Source of the DNA: Spirobacillus cienkowskii
Lineage (GTDB): Bacteria > Bdellovibrionota_B > Oligoflexia > Silvanigrellales > Silvanigrellaceae
Assembly: GCF_037081835.1 (NCBI RefSeq)
Contig: NZ_CP146516.1
Location: 519,501 to 583,500 of the forward strand
Direction of reading: 5' to 3'
Length of the DNA stretch: 64,000 bases
Of the stretch, positions 1 through 10,463 are shown in pieces. Under the pieces are notes generated by a model. The model did no database searches, was not told the DNA's origin, and saw only the letters and a list, made by a program, of their open reading frames with translations. Positions within the stretch are counted from its first letter, which is position 1, and the number at the start of each line of letters is the position of its first letter. The position numbers and the translations under genes are program-made.

Positions 1-1
1 T

Positions 2-1258
2 ATGAAGTCTGGTAGAGATCTGTGGTGGCATCAATCCGTTGCGCTTCAATCAACAGAATGCCCGCCAGAACGGCTTGATGCAGAACATCCATTATTTATT
101 TTATATACAAGTGGTACAACAGGAAAGCCTAAAGGAGTTTTGCATACAACGGCTGGTTATTTATTAGGTGCGACTGTTACTACAAAATATTTATTTGATT
201 TAAATGACTCTGATGTTTACTGGTGTACAGCAGATATCGGTTGGATTACTGGACATACTTATGTTGTATATGGTCCATTAAGTAATGGCGCCACTGTTTT
301 TATTTATGAAGGTTCTCTTTCATATCCTGATAATGATCGTGTTTGGAAGATTATTGCAAATAATAAAATTTCAGTTCTCTATACCGCTCCTACCGCAATT
401 CGCTCATTTATTAGATTGGGAAATGACGGGCCAAGTAAACATGATTTATCAAATCTTAGGTTATTAGGTTCTGTAGGCGAGCCCATTAATCCTGAAGCCT
501 GGATGTGGTATCACGAGGTTATTGGCAAAAAACAATGTCCAATTGTTGATACATGGTGGCAAACAGAAACAGGTGCAGCAATGATTGCTCCTTTTCCTGG
601 AGTTACAGTAACAAAACCAGGTAGTGCGACATTTCCTTTTTTTGGTATTGAACCAATTATTCTTAGCAAAGATGGAAAGCCAGTAAAAAAAGCAGAAGGC
701 GGGTTATTATGCATTAAAAATCCGTGGCCCTATATGGCACGGACTATTTATGGAGATCATGAGCGATATAAGCAAACATATTGGAAACAGATTGAAGGAT
801 ATTATTTTACTGGAGATGGCGCCCATCAAGATAAAGATGGGTATTTTTGGATAATGGGGCGTGTTGACGATGTTATCAATGTCAGTGGGCATCGATTAGG
901 AACTATGGAAATTGAAAGCGCTGCTGTTCAGCATCCTTTAATCGCTGAGTGTGCTGTAGTTGGCAGACCTGATGATTTAAAAGGGCAAGCAATTGTTGCT
1001 TTTGTTACTTTAAAAAAATCAATTGAGCCAAGTAAATTACTTAAAAATGATATTTCAAATTTTATTGCAAAAGAAATTGGAAGTATTGCAAGGCCAGATG
1101 AAATAAAATTTGCAGAAATATTGCCTAAAACAAGAAGTGGTAAAATTATGAGAAGATTATTAAGAGAGCTCGCCACAACTGGTTCTATTAAAGGCGATGT
1201 AACAACTTTAGAGGATTATTCTGTAATAGAAAAATTATCAGGTAAAGATGATGACTAA
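2..1258 (+). CDS. acs: Acetyl-CoA synthetase, C-terminal part (5' end outside window)
   Basis: Acyl-adenylate-forming ligase that activates acetate to acetyl-CoA through acetyl-AMP in the cytoplasm. The visible 418 residues start just before the AMP-binding signature ([12 protein letters not shown], about residue 36) and hold the Acs-typical [12 protein letters not shown] block, the DTWWQTETG substrate/adenylate motif, the YFTGDGA hinge region and the C-terminal RSGKIMRR lysine motif, the usual target of acetylation control. Full Acs proteins have about 650 residues, so roughly the first third lies left of the window; the ATG at position 2 is probably internal. The stop overlaps the end of the convergent kinase gene by 4 bases. 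A propionyl-CoA synthetase is the main alternative. Confidence 0.9.
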   Translation: MKSGRDLWWHQSVALQSTECPPERLDAEHPLFILYTSGTTGKPKGVLHTTAGYLLGATVTTKYLFDLNDSDVYWCTADIGWITGHTYVVYGPLSNGATVFIYEGSLSYPDNDRVWKIIANNKISVLYTAPTAIRSFIRLGNDGPSKHDLSNLRLLGSVGEPINPEAWMWYHEVIGKKQCPIVDTWWQTETGAAMIAPFPGVTVTKPGSATFPFFGIEPIILSKDGKPVKKAEGGLLCIKNPWPYMARTIYGDHERYKQTYWKQIEGYYFTGDGAHQDKDGYFWIMGRVDDVINVSGHRLGTMEIESAAVQHPLIAECAVVGRPDDLKGQAIVAFVTLKKSIEPSKLLKNDISNFIAKEIGSIARPDEIKFAEILPKTRSGKIMRRLLRELATTGSIKGDVTTLEDYSVIEKLSGKDDD

Positions 1259-2364
1259 TTTTTTATAGCATTAAATTTTAAAATAAATTTAGTATTATCT
1301 GATTCATCATCATATTCAATCTCTCCATTATGAATTTCCATAAATTTTTTACAAATACTAAGACCTAATCCTAGTCCATTATTTCTTTTTTTATTTGTAT
1401 AAAAGGGCTTCATTAAATGAGGAATTATTTCTTTAGAAATACCTTTTCCAGCATCAGTAAAGCTAATTCTAATTAAATTATCAGATTTTTTTACATCAAT
1501 TTTTAGCCATTTGTGTTTTGCATCATTTTTAGCAACTGCATCACAAGCGTTTTTAATTAAATTAATAAATATTTGAATTATTTGTTCTGGGTAACAACGA
1601 AGTTCAACATTTTCGTTACAAGTTGTATATACTTTAATTTCATTAATTTTAATAATATCCTGCATCAAGTCAAGAGAGCTGTTTATAATACTAATTATTT
1701 TTACATTTTCCATATCAGCTTGCTTGTTTACTGGGTATGCAAGCATTTTAATGCTTTTAATTATTTTAGCAATCATAAGACTATGAGTATATATTTTTTC
1801 GAATATTTTATGATCATTTAATAATTTTTCATTATTTGGTTGGTTTGATATTTCATTTTCTATATTTTTCTTCATTAAATATGATGAAGAAGAAATAAAT
1901 GAAATATGATTATTTATATTATGAATAATTCCTGGAGTTAATTCTGATATCAGTTCTAATTGTTCTTTAGATAGTTCAAAATTTTCAGGGATATTAAGAT
2001 TTTTTATATTATTATCTTTTTCAAAGAGGTATTTTTTGGTTGCATCTAAAATATCATTAATTTTAACTGGTTTGCTGAATTGTTCATTGACATCAAGATT
2101 ATCAAGAGTTTCAATAGACCCAGATATGCTAAAAATAACAGGTTTGTAATTTTCTATATCTTTTAGCTCTTCTATAAATTTAATGCCATTCACAACTGGT
2201 AAGTTAATGTCTGTAATAATTACATCGGGAGCATTTTTTTTGCAGATTGCAAGTGCGTCTTGCCCATTATGTGCTGTAAGAGTTTTGTAGCCTTCTCTTT
2301 CATATCTTAAAGATAGAAGCTTACATATCATAGGTTCATCGTCAACAATTAGAACTGAAGGCAT
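1255..2364 (-). CDS. Response regulator receiver fused to histidine kinase (REC-HisKA-HATPase)
   Basis: Cytoplasmic two-component protein of 369 residues. Residues 1-115 form a receiver domain with acidic pocket D8/D9, phospho-acceptor D52 (in TDINLP) and K98 (FSKPV). A dimerisation/phosphotransfer helix follows with probable phospho-His H148 (GIIHNINNH). The ATPase domain has an N box ([10 protein letters not shown]), a G1 box (DAGKGIS) and a G2 box ([12 protein letters not shown]). There is no membrane segment, so the input is probably phosphorylation of the N-terminal receiver by another kinase. The ATG is at 2364. No cognate output protein is adjacent. Both kinase and receiver residues look intact; the signal is unknown. 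Confidence 0.85.
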   Translation of the reverse strand: MPSVLIVDDEPMICKLLSLRYEREGYKTLTAHNGQDALAICKKNAPDVIITDINLPVVNGIKFIEELKDIENYKPVIFSISGSIETLDNLDVNEQFSKPVKINDILDATKKYLFEKDNNIKNLNIPENFELSKEQLELISELTPGIIHNINNHISFISSSSYLMKKNIENEISNQPNNEKLLNDHKIFEKIYTHSLMIAKIIKSIKMLAYPVNKQADMENVKIISIINSSLDLMQDIIKINEIKVYTTCNENVELRCYPEQIIQIFINLIKNACDAVAKNDAKHKWLKIDVKKSDNLIRISFTDAGKGISKEIIPHLMKPFYTNKKRNNGLGLGLSICKKFMEIHNGEIEYDDESDNTKFILKFNAIKN

Positions 2365-2764
2365 AATACCTCTAAGTATACTTAAAATTAATAAAATTTT
2401 AATACTAATTAATATCGGAATATTTCTAAAAATTTTAATAATTTTTTAAAAATCACATAATAATTTGATATTTAAGTAATTTTTTTTAAGCTTGATTGAC
2501 TTAAATTTGGTTGTAGATTAAGGTTTTCTGAGAAACTGCTAGAGGCAAGCTCTAAGTAAAGGTGTAATGTTATGATATCTAAGGTTTTTTTTGTTTTGAT
2601 AAATATCGGTTGTAGTATACAATTAAAGCTCTTTATATCTTCTAAATTAAATAATTTTAATCTCAACTATAATTAATTTTTTCGTAAAAAATAAATATTT
2701 TTTATTAATAAATTTTAATTTATTAATTTTTAATATTAAAAATTTAATTAAAAGGATAACTTTA
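2365..2764. other. Intergenic region upstream of asnA, no gene seen
   Basis: About 400 AT-rich bases between a leftward kinase gene and rightward asnA. A 64-codon open frame on the minus strand (2472-2666) has no ribosome-binding site and no recognisable protein, so I do not call it. A palindrome (attaataaa...tttattaat) lies close upstream of asnA and could be an operator, but similar AT palindromes arise by chance here. I see no T-box or other known leader RNA. Confidence 0.4.
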
Positions 2765-3772
2765 ATGTCTTATTTATGTTGTTTTCAGTCAGAAATAAGC
2801 GCTGATTTAAGTGTGGATCTCAAAAAAACGGAAAAACAGGCAGAATTTATAAAAAATTACTTTTCAGAATGCTTAGAAAAAAAATTAAACTTAATGAAAA
2901 TATCTTCTCCCTTATTTGTAGAATCAGGTATTGGGATTAATGATGATTTAACTGGAATTGAGCCACCTGTAAAGTTTCAAATCCCAGCTTTATCAACAAA
3001 AAAAACAGTGGAAATTGTTCAGTCTTTAGCTAAATGGAAGAGGCTGATGTTAAAAAGATACGATTTTAAAATTGGAGAGGGTTTGTATACCGATATGAGG
3101 GCAATCAGACCCTGCGATAAAATTGATGCAACGCATTCAGCATATGTAGACCAATGGGACTGGGAAATTTGTATTGATGAGGAGCATAGAAATATCGATT
3201 ATCTTAAAAAAATTGTTAATGATATTTATGATTCTATTAAGTTAACAGAGTTAAAACTTTGTAACAAGTTTTCAGAAATTAAGGCAAAGCTTCCTGAAAA
3301 AATTACTTTTATTCATTCTGAAGAATTGTTAGGGATGTATCCAAATTTAAGCCCAATAGAAAGGGAAAGAGAAATTTGTAAGATTCATGGAGCTGTTTTT
3401 TTAATTGGAATTGGAGCGCCTCTGTCTAATGGAAAACCCCATGGAACAAGAGCTCCAGATTATGATGATTGGTCAACGCCTTCTGAATTTGATTTTAAAG
3501 GTTTAAATGGAGATATTTTATTGTGGAATTCAAAATTAGAATGTGCATTTGAATTGTCGTCAATGGGGATTCGTGTTAATGCAGAAGCACTGCAGAAGCA
3601 GTTACAATTAACACGTCAACAAATTCGCAGTGTGCTATATTTTCATACTGAATTGTTAAGTGAACGTTTGCCGAGCGCAATTGGTGGAGGAATAGGTCAA
3701 TCCCGATTGGTAATGTTATTATTAGATAAATTACATATATCTGAAGTACAGGCATCAGTTTTTAAACTGTGA
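2765..3772 (+). CDS. asnA: Aspartate--ammonia ligase (asparagine synthetase A)
   Basis: Makes asparagine from aspartate, ammonia and ATP (AMP-forming) in the cytoplasm. The 335 residues match the usual AsnA length (about 330) and show the family's class-II synthetase-like blocks: KISSPLFVESG near residue 44, LYTDMRAIRP near 107, VDQWDWE near 128, GAPLSNGKPHGTRAPDYDDW near 218, and the C-terminal GGGIGQSRLVMLLL. An AAGGA box lies 9 bases before the ATG. It stands alone and is followed by a strong hairpin terminator at 3859-3893. Free asparagine synthesis agrees with the discriminating-type AspRS seen at 53841-55652. Confidence 0.95.
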   Translation: MSYLCCFQSEISADLSVDLKKTEKQAEFIKNYFSECLEKKLNLMKISSPLFVESGIGINDDLTGIEPPVKFQIPALSTKKTVEIVQSLAKWKRLMLKRYDFKIGEGLYTDMRAIRPCDKIDATHSAYVDQWDWEICIDEEHRNIDYLKKIVNDIYDSIKLTELKLCNKFSEIKAKLPEKITFIHSEELLGMYPNLSPIEREREICKIHGAVFLIGIGAPLSNGKPHGTRAPDYDDWSTPSEFDFKGLNGDILLWNSKLECAFELSSMGIRVNAEALQKQLQLTRQQIRSVLYFHTELLSERLPSAIGGGIGQSRLVMLLLDKLHISEVQASVFKL

Positions 3773-3858
3773 CTGGATTTTTCTTATTAATTTGGTTTCA
3801 ATCTAATTAATTTTTAGAAATTTTTCTTGTAAAAATAAAGAATAAATTATTATATTAT

Positions 3859-3893
3859 AGTTAACTACTAAATATTTTAGTAGTTAACTTTTT
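3859..3893 (+). terminator. Rho-independent terminator after asnA
   Basis: A perfect 14-bp stem (3859-3872 with 3876-3889), a 3-base loop and a run of Ts to 3893. It lies 87 bases after the asnA stop and would separate asnA from the following large gene. Confidence 0.75.
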
Positions 3894-3980
3894 AATGTTA
3901 CTCTAAAATATTTAATTTAAATTAATTTATTATATTTAGTATTGTAAAAATTATCATGAGGGGTTTTATAAATAAATAAA

Positions 3981-6900
3981 ATGAACAAAACTCAAGTAAA
4001 AAGATACCTTTTGAAGTATAGAAATTCATTAGAAGGTTATGCGTTAAAAAATAAATTAATTTTTGATAATTTAAATATTATTGAGAATGAAAATTCTTTA
4101 TTTTTATCTATTAGAGATACACTTGAGTCAGGATTTTTTGATAATAATAACTTATCTACTTCTTCTTTTGTTTGGAGTTCAAAAGAGTTTGAAAAAATAT
4201 TTTATTCAAAATCAATGAATCTCAATCAATTTTTATTGTTTAATAAAAATAATGACTTCCTTAACTGTCATACATTTAAGATGTTAGAAAAATTAAATTA
4301 TATTAGTGATAATTATGAGCGTGAATTTGATACTAATTGCTTATATTTATTAGGACCATTTTTAACATGGCATGGAAATTTTGGTGAATCTAGTATCCCG
4401 ATTTTTAAAATTCCAGTATCATTAATTAAAGATGATGGTCAAAATTTTAAATTAATTTTTACAAAAAGACTTCTAAGGTTTAATGAAACTTTATTATTTC
4501 ATTTAAGAAATTTTTTTAATATTAATATTGAAATTGAAAAAGAATTTTTATCTCCAAAATATGCGTTACATTATTTATGCGAACTGCTTAGAAAAAATAA
4601 TATTGATTGCCAGTATTTAAGATATAAATATGAAACTAAAGATTATAATTCCAATTTTAATCAGTTTTTAATTTATGATTTTATGAATATAAGTGTTTTA
4701 GATGCTGATAATTATCAATTATATTCTGACTATAAAAAAATTATTGGAGATAGTTGTGATAATAATTTAATATATAATGCTGTTGCAAAAAAAATTATAA
4801 AAAAAGAAGATGGCGAATTTAACTATGATAATATAAGAAAAAGTAGTCAGTTATTTCCTTTATATTTTGACTCAGATCTTAGTAGTTTAATTAAAAAATT
4901 AACAAAAGAAGATTCTATTATTGCTAAATTCCCCGCGGGCAGTGAGAAAATTAGTATTATTACAAATTTAATTATTAAGTATTTAAGTAATTATAAAAAA
5001 ATTCTTTTTATTTCAAATAATAATAAATTTATAAAAAATATTTATTCAAAAATCTCTGAAATGAAGTTAAATAATAATATTTTAGTATCATCAGATAATA
5101 TTCAATGTTTTTCTGATATTATGAAGCAGTTTGAAAAAAAGTACATAGTAGAAGATAATCTTAATTTTAATGAAGATTATTTGTATAATAAAACTTACGA
5201 AATAGATAAAGAAATATTTCATTATAAGAAATATTTTAGGATATTAAATAAAAATCATGAAAAAAGTGGTTTAAAAAATATTGAAGTTATTAATAAAGCA
5301 TTTTATGCGCAAAATGAATTGTATGATCAAAATATATACAAAAAATTAGGAAATATAAAATGGAGTGTGCTTTCAGGTCTGTTGCTTGATATTGATGATA
5401 TTCAGTATTTTTATAACAAGCTTGATAATAACTTAGATAGTCCATGGTTATTCAAGCAATTTGATATTTCAAAAAAGGCCGAAGTTTATGATAGTCTGGT
5501 AAGTATTTATAATACTATAATTAACACAAAAAATATTATATTTAATTTAAATGAAGAACTTAATAATTTAATAAAAGATGAAAAATCTAAGGATATTATT
5601 GAAAATTATTATGATCTCGTTATTAATGGAACTAGATTTTTTGATATTTCATATGAATATAAAAAATTATGGGAAGATGATACAAATATTTTTAAATATT
5701 TACAATTTATTATAGAAAAATTAGAAGATTTTATTAATAGCGCAAAAGAGTGGAACAATATTTTTAATCAAATAAAAGATGAAGTTTGTTATAATAGTAT
5801 AGATAATTTAGAAGAAATTTTTTCTCAAGAAAAAAATATCTTAAAGTTTTTTTCTGTAAAGCATTGGAAAAATAAGAATATATTAAAAAAAATCTGTAGT
5901 AATTGTGAAAGTTTTGAAACTTTTTTAAATACTTATAAAGTTTATGAGTTTAAAAAAGAAAATATTATTGAGATTTTTAATAAATTAAATTTTAGTTTTT
6001 ATTTTGATAGCAATGATATAAATGCATTTACGCAATATTGTAATAATGTATTAACAAATTTAAAAAATATATACGAGATTTTTCAAAATCTTGCAATAGT
6101 TTTGAGTGACAAGCATTATCTAGAAATTACAAGTTCATATTATGGCTATAAGAATGTTACATCAACTATTAAAGAAATTTACGATATAAAATGCAAAATA
6201 GAAAAAATGAATCAGTTGATTAATTGTGAATGGGAAAAAATATCTTTATTTATAGATGAAAAACAAATTAGTGCTAGCAATACAGATGAAAAAATTAACT
6301 TTATCAAGATTTTGATTGAAAAGTATGATGATATTGATTTTATACATCAATATAATAAAATTATTTTTAGTATAAAAAATAAATGTTTTCTATTTGATTT
6401 AGATTTAGATGTGATTAAGTTATTACTCAATTATAACGGCAAATGGAAAGATATTGTTTTTTCAAGCGTAACAATTGGTTGGTTAAAAGAAATATATGAG
6501 AATTTTCCTGATATCAAGATTTATGGTAAAAATTTGATAAGTAATTCTACTTGTGTTATTAAAAATAATGAAGAAGAATTATATCAATTTATACTAGATT
6601 ATTATCAATATAAATTTAATGAATACTCTCAAAAAATTAGTGATAACTGTTTAAACAATAAATTTGAAAACATGTTTTCTTCATTTGACTTTTCACCTTC
6701 AGTTTCTAGTATCACCTCCGAAGAAATGGAGTTACTCCTGCAAATTAAACCATGTTGGTTTGTAAATTTAAATGATGTGAGTAAGGTTGTTCCACTTATA
6801 GAGGGAATGTTTGACTTAGTAATTTTAGATGTAGTAAAACCATCAGGTTTAAATAAAATTATTCCATGCATCTATAGAGCAAAAAAAGTTTTACTTACGT

Positions 6901-8102
6901 GTCATGAATTTGAAAACTTTAATGCAACAAATGAGTATGAAAAAAATTTTATTGAAAATTCTTCTTCAGTATTTTTTAAATGGGTAAATTCTGATTATAA
7001 TGAGTCACTTATAACTTTTGCAAATTATGCTTTTTACGATTTTAAACTTTTTGTTCCACCAAAGCCTTCTTTGTATTTTATTGAGAACGATTTACATTTA
7101 ATAGAAATAACTTCCGATCGAAATGAATTGGATGAACTTGCTAAATATTTTTTTAATATGATTATTCATTATCCAAATCAGTCATACGCTGTAATTACAA
7201 GTTGCGCAGAAAGAACATTTTTATTTATAAAACTTATAAAAAATATTATTGCATCAAATCCTAGCTTTTCTTGGATATTGGAAAGAATTAATTGTAAAAA
7301 TGATAATTATAAAAATAAATGTATTATAGTTAAAAGTATTGATGATTTATATTTAGAAAAATTTGATGTTATATTATTATCGTTAGGAAATAATGATAAT
7401 ACATGTAAATCAACTAGATTTGATAATTTAAAAATATTTAATACAAATAATTCGGCTAAATATATTCATAAAATTATTGCTAGTGTAAAGAAAAGAATGA
7501 TTTTATTTACTTCTGTAAATATTGATGCAATCGATACAAGCGAGAAAGCGTTTTTATTAAATTCGGATCAATGTATTTGTGGACGATTTTTAAAATATTT
7601 TAAATTTTTATCGCTAGGACAAGTAGAAGAATCAATCAATATTCTTAAGTCTTTTAAAAGAGATAAAAATATTAGTTTAAATAAACAGAATGAATTTGCT
7701 TTGTTTGTAAAACATAAGTTAGAAGACTTGGGTTATAAGGTATCTGAAATGGTTGGGTTGAATAACATTTATATGGATCTTGCGATCAGGCATCCATTGT
7801 ACCCTGAGAAGTATATACTTGGTATTGAATGCGATAATGGAATACTTCATTCGAGCTTAAATGTAATGGATTATATTAATATTAGATCAAATTTACTGAC
7901 AAAAGTCGGTTGGTATATTGAAAAAATTTATTGTCTTGACTGGCTAAAAAATTCTGAAAAAGAAATTGATAGGATTGATGGTATAATTAAAAAGATAATT
8001 TTAAAAGAGTTGATTGAAACTTCAGAGAAGCTTGATTTAGAACACATTCAAGAAGAGAATAATACAACTACAAGTATAAACGATTTGCAGTTATATTTAT
8101 AA
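3981..8102 (+). CDS. DUF4011-type superfamily 1 helicase-like protein with C-terminal PD-(D/E)XK-like nuclease; ATPase motifs degenerate
   Basis: 1373 residues, very rich in Asn, Ile and Lys. Residues about 115-185 resemble DUF4011 (LYLLGPFLTWHG, then IPVSLI). The place of the P-loop is FPAGSEKI (317-324) where the family has GPPGTGKS; only the lysine (K323) is kept. A long helical insertion follows. The Walker B position reads LVILDVVK with D950 but no Glu. The motif V site is SIDDLYLEKFD (1119 on) and the motif VI site HKIIASVKK (1163-1171) lacks the arginines. The C-terminal domain matches the MTES_1575/Vsr-like nuclease: E1238, D1266 and the GIECD box (E1283) are present. Family relatives occur in anti-phage defence loci. 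I infer a nuclease on a dead helicase scaffold. The ATG has no clear Shine-Dalgarno sequence. Confidence 0.7.
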   Translation: MNKTQVKRYLLKYRNSLEGYALKNKLIFDNLNIIENENSLFLSIRDTLESGFFDNNNLSTSSFVWSSKEFEKIFYSKSMNLNQFLLFNKNNDFLNCHTFKMLEKLNYISDNYEREFDTNCLYLLGPFLTWHGNFGESSIPIFKIPVSLIKDDGQNFKLIFTKRLLRFNETLLFHLRNFFNINIEIEKEFLSPKYALHYLCELLRKNNIDCQYLRYKYETKDYNSNFNQFLIYDFMNISVLDADNYQLYSDYKKIIGDSCDNNLIYNAVAKKIIKKEDGEFNYDNIRKSSQLFPLYFDSDLSSLIKKLTKEDSIIAKFPAGSEKISIITNLIIKYLSNYKKILFISNNNKFIKNIYSKISEMKLNNNILVSSDNIQCFSDIMKQFEKKYIVEDNLNFNEDYLYNKTYEIDKEIFHYKKYFRILNKNHEKSGLKNIEVINKAFYAQNELYDQNIYKKLGNIKWSVLSGLLLDIDDIQYFYNKLDNNLDSPWLFKQFDISKKAEVYDSLVSIYNTIINTKNIIFNLNEELNNLIKDEKSKDIIENYYDLVINGTRFFDISYEYKKLWEDDTNIFKYLQFIIEKLEDFINSAKEWNNIFNQIKDEVCYNSIDNLEEIFSQEKNILKFFSVKHWKNKNILKKICSNCESFETFLNTYKVYEFKKENIIEIFNKLNFSFYFDSNDINAFTQYCNNVLTNLKNIYEIFQNLAIVLSDKHYLEITSSYYGYKNVTSTIKEIYDIKCKIEKMNQLINCEWEKISLFIDEKQISASNTDEKINFIKILIEKYDDIDFIHQYNKIIFSIKNKCFLFDLDLDVIKLLLNYNGKWKDIVFSSVTIGWLKEIYENFPDIKIYGKNLISNSTCVIKNNEEELYQFILDYYQYKFNEYSQKISDNCLNNKFENMFSSFDFSPSVSSITSEEMELLLQIKPCWFVNLNDVSKVVPLIEGMFDLVILDVVKPSGLNKIIPCIYRAKKVLLTCHEFENFNATNEYEKNFIENSSSVFFKWVNSDYNESLITFANYAFYDFKLFVPPKPSLYFIENDLHLIEITSDRNELDELAKYFFNMIIHYPNQSYAVITSCAERTFLFIKLIKNIIASNPSFSWILERINCKNDNYKNKCIIVKSIDDLYLEKFDVILLSLGNNDNTCKSTRFDNLKIFNTNNSAKYIHKIIASVKKRMILFTSVNIDAIDTSEKAFLLNSDQCICGRFLKYFKFLSLGQVEESINILKSFKRDKNISLNKQNEFALFVKHKLEDLGYKVSEMVGLNNIYMDLAIRHPLYPEKYILGIECDNGILHSSLNVMDYINIRSNLLTKVGWYIEKIYCLDWLKNSEKEIDRIDGIIKKIILKELIETSEKLDLEHIQEENNTTTSINDLQLYL

Positions 8103-8128
8103 AATATTATATTTTTAAGGAATAAAAC

Positions 8129-10039
8129 ATGTTAAAAAATCTTGTTCCTGTTGGAAATATTGAAGATAAATGGCAACAGCATGTATTTGACTGCAAGTTG
8201 GTGAGTCCGGCAAATCGAAGAAAGTATTCTGTAATTATTGTGGGCACCGGTTTGGCCGGAGCTTCTGCTGCGTCTTCTTTGTCTGAAGCGGGTTACAATG
8301 TTAAATCATTTTGTCTCCAAGATTCGCCGCGCAGAGCACATTCTATTGCTGCTCAAGGTGGAATTAACGCGGCAAAAAATTATAAAAACGATGGAGATTC
8401 TATTTATCGTTTTTTTTATGACACATTAAAAGGTGGCGACTTTCGTGCTCGTGAAGCAGGTGTCTATCGACTGGCAGAACTATCAACAAAAGTGATTGAC
8501 CACTGTGTTGCGGTCGGTGTTCCATTTGCAAGGGAGTATGGAGGCTATCTTGATAACCGTTCATTTGGTGGCACACAAGTAGAACGAACCTTTTATGCGC
8601 GAGGGCAAACAGGGCAACAGTTGTTGCTTGGTGCATACCAGGGCATGATGAGAGGTGTTGCCGAAAATAAAATACAGTTGTTTCCTTATAAAGAAATGCT
8701 TGATGTTGTTTGTATTAGTGGAAAAGCACGCGGGATTGTTGTGCGTGATTTAATTACTGGCAACATAGAAGGTCACTGCGCAGATGCGGTGATTTTGGCT
8801 ACTGGTGGTTATGCAAATTTATATTATTTATCGACCAATGCTAAGCCATCTAATGTTACAGCTATTTGGCGTGCTTATAAAAATGGTGCTTATTTTGCCA
8901 ATCCTTGTTTTACTCAAATTCATCCAACATGCATTCCAATTTCTGGTAGTAAGCAATCAAAATTAACTTTAATGTCAGAATCTTTAAGAAATGATGGTAG
9001 AATATGGGTGCCAAAGATTAGAGATGATAAACGTCATGCAAAAGAAATTTTTGAAACAGAAAGAGATTATTTCTTAGAGCGCAATTATCCAAATTTTGGA
9101 AACTTAGTGCCAAGAGATATTGCTGCTCGTGCAGTAAAGAGAATGTGTGATGATGGTTTTGGGGTAGGTGAGTCGGGATTATCTGTTTATTTGGATTTTA
9201 AAGATAATATTTTATTGTATGGACAAGAAAAATTAATTCAAAAATATGGTAATCTTTTTGAAATGTATGAAAAAATTGTAGGAGATGATCCGCGTCAGAC
9301 CCCAATGCGTATTTATCCTGCGGTGCATTATACAATGGGAGGGCTTTGGATTGATTACAACTTAATGTCATCATTGCCTGGTTTGTTTGTGCTTGGAGAA
9401 GCCAATTTTAGTGAGCATGGGGCAAACCGACTTGGTGCGAATGCTTTGCTACAGGGATTGGTTGATGGTTATTTTATTATTCCTGTAACCTTGGGGAATT
9501 ATCTGGCAAATACATATTTTGATACAGTCTCTTTGCAACACGATTCTTTTAAAGAAAAGATTGAAACTACAAAGTTATTTGTACAACGCTTGATTCGTAT
9601 TCAAGGTAACCAACTTGCTGATGAGATTCATGAAAAACTTGGCAGAGTGATGTGGAATGCTTGTGCAATGTCAAGAAGTCGAGAAAAGTTAACGGATGCA
9701 TTACAAGAAATTACAAGAATTAGAGATGAGTTTTGGAATGATGTAAAAATTCCGCAAGATACAAAGACCATAAATCAAGAATTAGAAAAAGCTGGAAGAA
9801 TTGCTGATTATATTGAACTTGCAGAACTTATGTGTCGCGATGCGCTTGAGCGAGAAGAATCTTGTGGCAGCCATTTTCGAGAAGAGCATCAAAACGATTT
9901 TGGAGATCCACTACGCAATGATCAAGATTTTTCTCATATTGCTTGTTGGAAGTATTTGGGAGAAAATAAATTGCCCGTAAAATTAATTGAAAAATTAAAT
10001 TTTGAAAGCTGTCAGCCTTCTTCTCGAAATTACGTTTGA
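8129..10039 (+). CDS. sdhA: Succinate dehydrogenase/fumarate reductase flavoprotein subunit
   Basis: FAD-binding catalytic subunit that interconverts succinate and fumarate at the inner membrane. The 636 residues are of the type-B (Bacteroides/Bacillus-like) class: dinucleotide fold [14 protein letters not shown] near residue 37, the FAD-attachment histidine context [19 protein letters not shown], substrate residues around HPTCIP and RDIAARAV, and [16 protein letters not shown] near 430. An AAGGA box precedes the ATG. Normally sdhC and sdhB flank this gene; here the upstream gene is the large helicase-like protein and the downstream DNA is a protease relic, so the anchor and iron-sulfur subunits must be elsewhere or lost. 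The protein itself looks intact. Confidence 0.93.
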   Translation: MLKNLVPVGNIEDKWQQHVFDCKLVSPANRRKYSVIIVGTGLAGASAASSLSEAGYNVKSFCLQDSPRRAHSIAAQGGINAAKNYKNDGDSIYRFFYDTLKGGDFRAREAGVYRLAELSTKVIDHCVAVGVPFAREYGGYLDNRSFGGTQVERTFYARGQTGQQLLLGAYQGMMRGVAENKIQLFPYKEMLDVVCISGKARGIVVRDLITGNIEGHCADAVILATGGYANLYYLSTNAKPSNVTAIWRAYKNGAYFANPCFTQIHPTCIPISGSKQSKLTLMSESLRNDGRIWVPKIRDDKRHAKEIFETERDYFLERNYPNFGNLVPRDIAARAVKRMCDDGFGVGESGLSVYLDFKDNILLYGQEKLIQKYGNLFEMYEKIVGDDPRQTPMRIYPAVHYTMGGLWIDYNLMSSLPGLFVLGEANFSEHGANRLGANALLQGLVDGYFIIPVTLGNYLANTYFDTVSLQHDSFKEKIETTKLFVQRLIRIQGNQLADEIHEKLGRVMWNACAMSRSREKLTDALQEITRIRDEFWNDVKIPQDTKTINQELEKAGRIADYIELAELMCRDALEREESCGSHFREEHQNDFGDPLRNDQDFSHIACWKYLGENKLPVKLIEKLNFESCQPSSRNYV

Positions 10040-10083
10040 ATTAATGATTAATTTTGATATTTCTAATTTTTTTTAAAATTTAA

Positions 10084-10314
10084 TTGATTTTATTATTAAA
10101 AGGCATTAATAATGAATCAGAAAATATCCGAGAAAAATTTTTCTTTCAAACATCTTCGAAACAAATGCAAAGTAAAACCAAAAATGGTTTTCGTCTAATT
10201 GAAGGCGACGGAACATCTGCCGATTGTGCAATTCCAAAAAGTTTAGAAGATTTTACAACTCAGGATCCAATAATAAATGACGAGAATTATATTAAAAGAG
10301 TGATTCAAAAATAA
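10084..10314 (+). pseudogene. 3' relic of an S41-protease lipoprotein gene
   Basis: From about 10108 to the stop the translation closely matches the last 65 residues of the two complete S41 proteins downstream: FFFQTSSKQMQSKTK, GFRLIEGDGT, ADCAIPKSLEDF, and NDENYIKRVIQK. Everything upstream of that (signal peptide, PDZ, catalytic serine) is missing, and the preceding sequence is AT-rich filler after sdhA. It looks like the remnant of a third paralogue removed by deletion or recombination. Confidence 0.75.
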
Positions 10315-10352
10315 GTTTGAGTAAATGTAACTGAAAATGACCGACAAAATCA

Positions 10353-10392
10353 AATTGAGGAATTAAAAAACTTTTAATTCCTCAATTATTTT
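10353..10392 (+). terminator. Hairpin terminator after the S41 relic
   Basis: A perfect 16-bp stem (10353-10368 with 10372-10387), a 3-base loop, then atttt. It is AT-rich but long, located 39 bases after the relic's stop, so it may have belonged to the original protease gene. Confidence 0.6.
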
Positions 10393-10463
10393 ACCGAGAA
10401 AAGCTTTATCGGCTTTGGTTTGGTCGATTTTGATTGAGTCACAATTTTTCAGGAGATTTAATT

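Noticed and set aside
2472-2666. 64-codon minus-strand open frame between the kinase gene and asnA
   Set aside because: No ribosome-binding site, no recognisable protein, and such frames are common by chance in AT-rich DNA.
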